Assembly (NCBI GenBank): GCA_012511915.1
Contig: JAAZFB010000092.1
Coordinates: 1 to 6,867 of the forward strand
Direction: 5' to 3'
DNA: 6,867 bases
Source of the DNA: Clostridiaceae bacterium
GTDB lineage: Bacteria; Bacillota; Clostridia; Monoglobales; Firm-18
In this document: in pieces, positions 1 to 4,927 of the stretch
Layout of the letters: each line of letters opens with the position of its first letter
Position numbering within the stretch: the first letter of the stretch is position 1
The notes under the pieces: model-generated
The model's input: only the letters and a program-made list of their open reading frames with translations
Told to the model about the DNA's origin: nothing
Database searches by the model: none
Translations under genes and position numbers: made by a program

Positions 1-3
1 CAT
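1..3 (-). other. possible start codon of a further minus-strand gene at the left edge
   Basis: The first three bases read ATG on the minus strand and directly follow the TAA stop of the HAD phosphatase (TAAATG). A G-rich stretch, GGGGTGG, lies a few bases upstream inside the end of that gene and could serve as its ribosome binding site. Such tight spacing is usual within operons. No coding sequence is visible beyond the codon, so this is only a pointer to what may lie outside the window. Confidence 0.2.
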
Positions 4-813
4 TTAAACCACCCCATCGTTTAATATATATTTTTTAATTATATACAATACGCCATCGTTGTCATTTGTCGGAGCTGTTATATCGGCAATTTCTTTTATT
101 TCCGAAGGTGCATTGCCCATTGCCACCCCCAACCCGGCATATTGTAACATTGAAATGTCATTGTAACCATCACCGATGGCAATCGTTTCATCCGGCTTTA
201 TGCCAAACTTTTCTTCGATTTTTTGTAAAGCTATTGCCTTTGAGGCACCCAAACTCACAAATTCAAGATAATACGGTCGTGATGTATGGCAGTTAACTTC
301 TTTTCCCATCTTTTTTTGCATATCAACTTGAAATTCAGAGATTTTTTCTGTCTCGTCATTCCATAGTATTTTAATAATAGTTTCATCTTTTAATTCGTCA
401 ATGTCTTTTATAAGAATAGGGTCTACACCCGAAATGCTTTTGTACTTTAAAACCCGCTCATTTAACTCGAAGGCATAAAGATTACTTTCACTCCATATTA
501 CCATGGTTGTGTTAAGGGCCTTGCCAAAATCAATAATTTTTTTGACAAGGTGCATATCAAGCCCGCAACGATACAAAACATGTCCGGATTTACTCATAAC
601 AACGACTGCCCCGTTAAAAATGATAAAAGGCATATCCTTATCTAAAATATCAGCAAACTTTGCGACCCCAGCCGCAGGTCTTCCTGTTGAAATGGTAAAC
701 AGAACACCTTTATCGACAACATCTTTCATTCCCTGAATTGTAGCTTGTGTCAAAACGGAATTGCTATTTAATAATGTACCGTCAACATCTGTTGCAATTA
801 ATTTATAATTCAA
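4..813 (-). CDS. Cof-type HAD-IIB family phosphatase
   Basis: This is a cytoplasmic haloacid-dehalogenase phosphatase of the Cof/YidA-like group, whose members typically hydrolyse sugar phosphates, nucleotides, flavin or pyridoxal phosphates with Mg2+. All four HAD motifs are present in a 269-residue product, the usual family length. Motif I is DVDGTLL (Asp9 nucleophile, Asp11 acid/base). Motif II is ISTGRP (41-46). Motif III is Lys192 in SKAIAL, preceded by the typical LEFVSLGAS. Motif IV is GDGYND (214-219). Residues between about 85 and 190 form the IIB cap domain, which sets the substrate and gives no readable specificity here. The start is placed at TTG (813-811). An AAAGGGGG Shine-Dalgarno lies 10 nt upstream, and the protein then begins MNYKLIATDVDG, as family members do. 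The frame stays open to an ATG at 894, but the 27 extra residues contain the ribosome binding site and match no HAD feature. It is divergent from the AraC regulator. Family certain, substrate unknown. Confidence 0.93.
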   Translation of the reverse strand: MNYKLIATDVDGTLLNSNSVLTQATIQGMKDVVDKGVLFTISTGRPAAGVAKFADILDKDMPFIIFNGAVVVMSKSGHVLYRCGLDMHLVKKIIDFGKALNTTMVIWSESNLYAFELNERVLKYKSISGVDPILIKDIDELKDETIIKILWNDETEKISEFQVDMQKKMGKEVNCHTSRPYYLEFVSLGASKAIALQKIEEKFGIKPDETIAIGDGYNDISMLQYAGLGVAMGNAPSEIKEIADITAPTNDNDGVLYIIKKYILNDGVV

Positions 814-862
814 ATTAAATGTACCCCCTTTATTTATACTGCATATAGTTCCATAAACCTCC

Positions 863-891
863 ATAAAACAATATACCATTAACATTTTCAA
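863..891 (-). promoter_or_regulatory. candidate sigma-A promoter for the HAD phosphatase
   Basis: On the minus strand TTGAAA (891-886) is followed after 17 nt by TTTTAT (868-863). The spacing is ideal; the -35 matches 5 of 6 and the -10 only 4 of 6 consensus bases. Initiation would fall near 856 and give a leader of about 43 nt before the TTG start. In AT-rich DNA a match of this quality can arise by chance. Confidence 0.35.
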
Positions 892-910
892 CATTCTTTG
901 CTTATTTTGC

Positions 911-939
911 TTGAAACATGGTAAAAGTTGTGGTATTAT
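911..939 (+). promoter_or_regulatory. sigma-A type promoter of the AraC-family regulator
   Basis: TTGAAA (911-916), a 17-nt spacer and TATTAT (934-939) match the housekeeping consensus at 5 of 6 bases in each box. Transcription is predicted to begin around 946, inside the left arm of the 18-bp inverted repeat at 943-987, and to give a leader of about 60 nt. The position relative to both the repeat and the gene supports it as the real promoter. Confidence 0.6.
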
Positions 940-942
940 TAT

Positions 943-987
943 TTAATACTAAATTCAATCCAATAAGATGATTGAATTTAGTATTAA
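943..987. repeat. perfect 18-bp inverted repeat at the AraC-gene transcription start
   Basis: The arms are 943-960 (TTAATACTAAATTCAATC) and 970-987 (its exact reverse complement), separated by 9 nt. It lies immediately downstream of the predicted -10 box and 5 nt before the GGGGG ribosome binding site. Neither side has a run of T after the stem, so it is not an intrinsic terminator. It may be a dyad operator, for example for autoregulation. It may instead be a 5' stem-loop in the mRNA that stabilises the message or limits ribosome access. The symmetry is read directly; the role is inferred. Confidence 0.8.
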
Positions 988-1008
988 TGCTTGGGGGTAT
1001 GGTATTTT

Positions 1009-1845
1009 ATGAGTTTTAAGTACGCTGCCGAAGATAATTCATTTAACTTTCACCATACGATTGACAAAACACCACATCAAAGAGATTTTAGTCTGCATTA
1101 CGAAAAGGCATATGAAATCTATTTGTTTATTAGAGGTGTCGGGGAATATAACATAGAGGGAACAAAATATCAGTTAGAACCCGGCGCTGTGTTAATAATG
1201 GCGCCGAGTGAAATACACAACCTTGTTATATCAGAAAACGAGGTTTATGAACGCATGGTGCTGAAAATTGACAGAAACTTTACCTTTCCGTTTATTGCGC
1301 ACGGCATAGACTGTTTCCGTGCCTTTAAGTTTCGAAAACTTGGACAAGGCAACAAAATTAACGCTAAGATAGTTGAACAAAGCGGTTTAAAAGATTTGCT
1401 CGAAAAGGTGGCTTTCCACTGTTCAAACGGCGGAATGGAAAATGAATTGGTCGCAAAATGTATTATCGTACAAATCCTCTACACAATTAACAATGTTGTA
1501 GAATTTGATCATCTACCTGCTGCCCCCGCCGACAACAATAAAATTACCGATATTTTAGAGTACATAAACGCTAATTTAAGCGAACAGCTGTCGTTAACAA
1601 TTATATCCGAAAAGTTTTTTATTACTAAATATCACCTTTGTCATATCTTTAAAAAAGCAACCGGTTTTTCGTTAAATAAATATATCATATATAAGCGAAT
1701 AATGTTAACAGACCGCTTGATTTTAGAAGGCAGTTTGCCAACAGAGGCATGCTTTGCAAGCGGGTTTCATGACTATTCTAACTTTTATAAGGCGTATAAA
1801 AAAATAACGGGAAAAACGCCAAGGGAGACAGCGAAAAGCTCTTAA
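1009..1845 (+). CDS. AraC-family transcriptional regulator with N-terminal cupin domain
   Basis: This 278-residue DNA-binding protein has the classic AraC layout. An N-terminal cupin ligand-binding domain (about 25-95) contains HYEKAYEIYLFIRGVGEY, the EPGAVLIMAPSEIH segment and the following strand. A C-terminal double helix-turn-helix spans about 178-275. The first HTH is around LTIISEKFFITKYHLCHIFKKATGFS. The second carries the family signature in ASGFHDYSNFYKAYKKITGKTPRE. Cupin AraC proteins usually sense a sugar or other small effector and activate neighbouring transport or catabolic genes. The start is ATG 1009, with GGGGG at 993-997 (11-nt gap, like neighbouring genes). The in-frame TTG at 991 is rejected because the Shine-Dalgarno would then lie inside the gene. 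The gene is divergent from the HAD phosphatase and convergent with the ECF S-component gene. Its targets are unknown; the dyad in its own leader suggests autoregulation. Confidence 0.93.
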   Translation: MSFKYAAEDNSFNFHHTIDKTPHQRDFSLHYEKAYEIYLFIRGVGEYNIEGTKYQLEPGAVLIMAPSEIHNLVISENEVYERMVLKIDRNFTFPFIAHGIDCFRAFKFRKLGQGNKINAKIVEQSGLKDLLEKVAFHCSNGGMENELVAKCIIVQILYTINNVVEFDHLPAAPADNNKITDILEYINANLSEQLSLTIISEKFFITKYHLCHIFKKATGFSLNKYIIYKRIMLTDRLILEGSLPTEACFASGFHDYSNFYKAYKKITGKTPRETAKSS

Positions 1846-1853
1846 TACTACAC

Positions 1854-1866
1854 CTCACACTAATCC
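1854..1866. repeat. 13-bp direct repeat, copy downstream of the ECF S-component gene
   Basis: CTCACACTAATCC occurs here and again at 2466-2478, where on the minus strand it forms the GGATTAGTGTGAG start region of the ECF S-component gene. The two copies flank that gene on both sides. A 13-mer shared by chance in a window this size is not very unlikely, so the position, rather than the length, makes it noteworthy. Confidence 0.5.
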
Positions 1867-1874
1867 TATTACAC

Positions 1875-1903
1875 TCTCAAAAATAATACTATTTTCATTG
1901 AGA
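1875..1903. terminator. weak AT-rich hairpin between convergent genes
   Basis: TCTCA plus AAAATA (1875-1885) can pair with TATTTT (1890-1895) and TGAGA (1899-1903), with a 4-nt loop and a CAT bulge. It lies between the AraC gene and the end of the ECF S-component gene, overlapping the latter's stop codon. A bidirectional terminator would be expected here. However, the stem is AT-rich and interrupted and no clean T-run follows on either strand, so termination activity is doubtful. Confidence 0.25.
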
Positions 1904-2470
1904 ATTAGTATAAGTTGTTTTTTCTCTAAAAAGCAAATATTCGTTTGTCTTTTTGACAATAGGTGGTATTATAACAAGCTGAATAACGATAGCAATCCAA
2001 GTGTTTATAAAATATGAGACGACAAAAGTACTGAATAAATATTCCTTGCCGCCATAGCCAAGCAGCAATGCAGTTGAAATACCACCGGCAAATCTGCCAA
2101 TTAATTGGGCAATTAGTATAGAGAAAAATGCCCGTATCATTATATTATCTTTAAACCAATTAAAATTAAACACCGTTGCACAAACAGCCGCATATACTAT
2201 AAGCTCGATGCTCATGGCAATCGCCACCGGATAAATTGGGGGCATACCCATGGTCAAAAAAGAGATATACGGCATCAATAGTCCGCACACAATCCCGTAT
2301 CTTCTGCCGCATATAATTGCGCATATAAACACCGGTAAATGCAAAGGTGAAAACATCGACCCCGGCAAATTCGTCGGTATTATATGTAAAACCGTTGAAA
2401 ACAATATTCCTATCGCAATCAAAAGCCCTGTAAAGATAATTCTTTTAGTCGACTTGATCGGTAAACTCAC
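1895..2470 (-). CDS. ECF transporter S-component (substrate-binding membrane protein)
   Basis: This is a 191-residue, very hydrophobic protein with about six membrane segments (roughly 11-31, 42-60, 60-77, 81-103, 112-138 and 148-172). It ends in a short charged tail. Size, topology and the segment SPLHLPVFICAIICGRRYG...MPYISFLTMGMPPIYPVAIAM fit the S-components of energy-coupling factor importers, which bind vitamins or related small molecules in the membrane. No EcfA ATPases or EcfT are encoded nearby, so it would share a common module encoded elsewhere (group II arrangement). The GTG start (2470-2468) overlaps the kinase stop as GTGA and has a strong ribosome binding site, GGGAGAGGG (2485-2477), 6 nt upstream. 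Translational coupling with the kinase is therefore likely. Substrate is unknown. A generic small membrane protein is the alternative, but the loop motifs favour an S-component. Confidence 0.82.
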   Translation of the reverse strand: MSLPIKSTKRIIFTGLLIAIGILFSTVLHIIPTNLPGSMFSPLHLPVFICAIICGRRYGIVCGLLMPYISFLTMGMPPIYPVAIAMSIELIVYAAVCATVFNFNWFKDNIMIRAFFSILIAQLIGRFAGGISTALLLGYGGKEYLFSTFVVSYFINTWIAIVIQLVIIPPIVKKTNEYLLFREKTTYTNSQ

Positions 2471-2478
2471 ACTAATCC
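2466..2478. repeat. 13-bp direct repeat, copy at the ECF S-component start
   Basis: This second copy of CTCACACTAATCC, read on the minus strand as GGATTAGTGTGAG, contains the kinase TGA stop, the GTG start of the S-component gene and the edge of its ribosome binding site. The matching copy at 1854-1866 lies just past the end of the same gene. This suggests the downstream copy may be the remnant of a duplicated or lost start region. Confidence 0.5.
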
Positions 2479-3012
2479 CTCTCCCACTATTTTAAAGAAT
2501 TTTCGTAAATAATTTTCCCCGTAATGTTTTGTTATTATAAAAACTGCCTCATGTAAATCCTTTTGTGATTTGCCCTTAAAACTTTTTTCAAAATCAACAA
2601 ACCCGGCGATTCTTTCGTTATCTCCTATAATTATGTTGAGCGGACAAAAATCACCATGTGTAATATCACATGATTTTAATTTATTATAAGCATCGGCATA
2701 TATCTCTACCGCCCTATTCGGCGTTATACATGATAAGTAATCCCTGAAGTTGGTGCCGACTATCTCAGACATAACAATACCGCCAACACCGTTGTGAACA
2801 ATATGCTCGATTACCTCCGGTACGGGTAACTTGCCCTTTAAATAATTCAGCATCTCCACCTGATAGGTAATCAACTCAGCTTTTGATATTTTGACATACT
2901 TGCGTTCTTTTTCTCTTTTAATCAAATATGTAACCGAACTTGTTCCGGTGCTTTTTGGAACCCACTCGTACCCATTATATTTTGTTTTTATATTGCTTAT
3001 AAAACTATCCAT
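2467..3012 (-). CDS. compact kinase of the aminoglycoside-phosphotransferase/Bud32-like fold
   Basis: This is a 181-residue protein with a complete eukaryotic-like kinase core. It has an ATP-anchoring Lys41 (KYVKIS), a probable helix-C Glu53 and a hinge at IVMSEIVGTNF. The catalytic loop is HGDFCPLN (Asp121 base, Asn126 metal ligand), and DFE (140-142) stands in for DFG. APH/choline-kinase enzymes usually run to 250-300 residues. Here the segment between hinge and catalytic loop is short, giving a size nearer Bud32 or other mini-kinases. The active site looks intact, so this is not an obvious fragment. The ATG at 3012 is chosen because the -10 box of a strong promoter ends at 3020, putting the transcription start at this codon. 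The frame is open to an ATG at 3021, but that codon overlaps the -10 box and neither has a Shine-Dalgarno. It overlaps the ECF S-component gene by GTGA, which suggests it phosphorylates the imported compound. Substrate unknown; a protein kinase role is possible. Confidence 0.85.
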   Translation of the reverse strand: MDSFISNIKTKYNGYEWVPKSTGTSSVTYLIKREKERKYVKISKAELITYQVEMLNYLKGKLPVPEVIEHIVHNGVGGIVMSEIVGTNFRDYLSCITPNRAVEIYADAYNKLKSCDITHGDFCPLNIIIGDNERIAGFVDFEKSFKGKSQKDLHEAVFIITKHYGENYLRKFFKIVGEGLV

Positions 3013-3019
3013 AGGAAAC

Positions 3020-3047
3020 ATTATATCAGTAAATTATAATATGTCAA
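3020..3047 (-). promoter_or_regulatory. near-perfect extended -10 promoter driving the kinase-ECF S pair
   Basis: Read on the minus strand, TTGACA (3047-3042) is a perfect -35. After 16 nt comes TATAAT (3025-3020), a perfect -10, preceded by TG plus one base (TGATATAAT), the extended -10 element. The last -10 base at 3020 predicts initiation at 3013 or 3012. The base at 3012 is an A and is the first base of the kinase ATG. It lies in the 53-nt gap behind the ABC exporter operon, so it gives the downstream pair independent and probably strong expression with a leaderless or almost leaderless mRNA. Confidence 0.8.
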
Positions 3048-3065
3048 TTCTAATTACAAATTCTG

Positions 3066-4871
3066 TTACAACTGCTGTGAGTGATACATTTTAAAATACA
3101 ACCCTTTTTCCTTCATAAGTTCGCGGTGTGTACCTTGTTCTGCTATGCTACCATTATTAACAACTAAAATTAAATCCGCATTTTGTATAGTTGACAAACG
3201 ATGGGCAATAACAAAAGTTGTACGATTTTTCATAAGCTGCAGCATAGCACTTTGGATTTGCTGTTCGGTTTGGGTGTCAACGCTGGAGGTAGCCTCGTCT
3301 AAAATAAGCATTGGCGAGTCAAGCAACATCGCACGTGCAATTGTTATAAGTTGCTTTTGTCCTTTTGAAATGTTTACTGCGTTGTCGCTTAGTACCGTAT
3401 CATATCCATTTGGTAATGACATAATAAAGTCGTGTATCTTGGCTGCCCGTGCAACTTTAACAACTTCGTCAAAGGTAACATTTTCTTTACCGTAAGCAAT
3501 ATTTTCAAATATTGTACCATGAAAAAGCCATGTATCCTGTAACACCATTGTATATGAAAACCTTAAGCTTTTCCGCGTTATGTGTTTAATATTATGCCCA
3601 TCAACATAAATTGTACCACGCTTTATATCGTAAAAGCGCATAAGCAGATTAATAATTGTCGTCTTACCTGCACCGGTAGGTCCGACAATAGCAATAACTT
3701 GACTGGGCTTAACATTTAAATTAAACTTTTTTATCACTTGTTTTCCCGGCTCATACCCAAAAGAGACATTGTTCACGGATACATCACCGATCACCTGTTG
3801 AAGTTCTCGCGAATTTTCCGAATCAGCCGGCTCACTGGGTTGATCAATGAGTGCAAATACACGTTCCGCCGCTGCAAATGCCGATTGCAGTTCATTTATA
3901 ATATTGGCAAATTCGTTTATAGGCCCTGAAAACTTGCGGGAGTACAACACAAAAGAAGAAATGTTACCAAGCGATAGACTGCCGAACATATACAAAACGG
4001 ATCCAAAAACACTTACTAGCGCAAGGGATAGGTTATTAATAAACCCCATCAGCGGTCCCATCATGCTACCATAATAATCTGCGTTATAGTATGCGCCGAC
4101 AGCCTCATTGTTTTTTTTATCAAACCGTCCAATCATTGTTTTCTCTTGATGGTATGCCTTAATTGTTTTTAATCCTGTTATGATTTCTTCTATATATCCG
4201 TTTAATTCGCCTAATTTTATCGAGCGTTTGCGGTATAGCGCCCTAACCTTTTTTGCCCTCCACTTTGCCGAAAGTATTGAAATGGGGATGGTGATTAAAA
4301 ACACCAAAACCAATTTAGGGGAAATCGTAAGCATCATTATAAATGAGCCAACAACCGTTATAATGCTTGTGCCTATTTGTACAAAGTCGCTTGCCAAGGA
4401 TGTATTGACGGTGTCTAAATCGTATGAAATTATGCTGATAATTTCACCCGCCTGGTGAGCATCAAAAAAACTAATCGGTAGCGACACAAGATTGTCAAAA
4501 GCATCCTTTCGCATCTGATATGTAACATTTCGGCTTAATTTAATCATTAAAACAGAGATTATCCAACCAAAAAATGAGGACAAAACATAAAAAGCCAGCA
4601 TTAAAAAAGCATAGTAAAACATTCTTTCAAAGTTGACCGAGCCCTGTTTGACTCCAATTGAGTCAATGGCATAACCCGATAATAGCGGGCCGAAAAGTGC
4701 AAATACATTACTTGCAATTGTTAACACAAATACAGTCAAAAGCAACCATTTAAACCGATACAAATACTTCCAAAGACGTCTAAAAATGTATGTTTTTTTC
4801 ATCTTTGGCTTGTTACTCCGGTCATCAGTATTATTTACACTTGTATTAATTGAATGGGCATGTCCTGGCAT
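3066..4871 (-). CDS. ABC exporter half-transporter, catalytically competent Walker B, non-canonical signature
   Basis: This is a 601-residue membrane-ATPase fusion of the type IV (multidrug/lipid exporter) class. An N-terminal cytoplasmic stretch of about 40 residues is followed by a six-helix membrane domain (about 40-330) and a nucleotide-binding domain (about 360-600). Visible motifs are A-loop Tyr373, Walker A GPTGAGKT (397-404), Q-loop Gln445, signature ISKGQ (501-505) in place of LSGGQ, Walker B LILDE with catalytic Glu526, and switch His557. The altered signature with an intact Glu and His marks it as the active-Walker half of a heterodimer with the protein at 4925-6628, resembling YfiC/TM288-type subunits. 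The start at ATG 4871 has GGAGAG (4886-4881) 9 nt upstream. The gap after its partner is 53 nt, so the two should be co-transcribed. The exported substrate (drug, lipid or peptide) cannot be read from the sequence. Confidence 0.93.
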   Translation of the reverse strand: MPGHAHSINTSVNNTDDRSNKPKMKKTYIFRRLWKYLYRFKWLLLTVFVLTIASNVFALFGPLLSGYAIDSIGVKQGSVNFERMFYYAFLMLAFYVLSSFFGWIISVLMIKLSRNVTYQMRKDAFDNLVSLPISFFDAHQAGEIISIISYDLDTVNTSLASDFVQIGTSIITVVGSFIMMLTISPKLVLVFLITIPISILSAKWRAKKVRALYRKRSIKLGELNGYIEEIITGLKTIKAYHQEKTMIGRFDKKNNEAVGAYYNADYYGSMMGPLMGFINNLSLALVSVFGSVLYMFGSLSLGNISSFVLYSRKFSGPINEFANIINELQSAFAAAERVFALIDQPSEPADSENSRELQQVIGDVSVNNVSFGYEPGKQVIKKFNLNVKPSQVIAIVGPTGAGKTTIINLLMRFYDIKRGTIYVDGHNIKHITRKSLRFSYTMVLQDTWLFHGTIFENIAYGKENVTFDEVVKVARAAKIHDFIMSLPNGYDTVLSDNAVNISKGQKQLITIARAMLLDSPMLILDEATSSVDTQTEQQIQSAMLQLMKNRTTFVIAHRLSTIQNADLILVVNNGSIAEQGTHRELMKEKGLYFKMYHSQQL

Positions 4872-4906
4872 TATTATATTCTCTCCATTCCTCTATATTA
4901 TGGTTG

Positions 4907-4927
4907 TAGTCTACACAGATTAGACTA
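4907..4927 (-). repeat. short intercistronic hairpin containing the upstream stop codon
   Basis: TAGTCTA (4907-4913) and TAGACTA (4921-4927) form a perfect 7-bp stem with a 7-nt loop between the two ABC genes. In the mRNA the UAG stop of the upstream gene is the first part of the stem. There is no T-run after it, so it is not a terminator. It may be incidental or may modulate RNA processing or relative expression of the two subunits. Confidence 0.35.

Noticed and set aside
834..854. Six-codon ORF (MELYAV) in the HAD phosphatase leader, possible leader peptide
   Set aside because: The GGAGG upstream is only 3 nt from the ATG and would lie at or before the predicted transcription start. No regulatory codon run or attenuator hairpin is visible.
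943..987. The AraC-leader inverted repeat as an intrinsic terminator or as recombinase sites of an invertible promoter
   Set aside because: No T-run follows the stem on either strand, and the arms enclose only 9 nt with no promoter between them and no recombinase gene nearby.
991..1008. In-frame TTG at 991 as the start of the AraC-family gene
   Set aside because: The only good ribosome binding site (GGGGG, 993-997) would lie inside the coding region, and no Shine-Dalgarno precedes the TTG, which follows the 18-bp hairpin directly. ATG 1009 fits better.
2467..3012. Kinase as an aminoglycoside resistance enzyme
   Set aside because: Only the general fold motifs are shared. The protein is far shorter than known aminoglycoside phosphotransferases, and its coupling to an importer component argues for metabolism over drug resistance.
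3145..3495. Plus-strand open frame of 116 codons opposite the ABC ATPase domain (and similar frames opposite other genes)
   Set aside because: It lies wholly antisense to a clear ABC gene, has no ribosome binding site of note and no recognisable domain. It is a shadow of the real coding strand.
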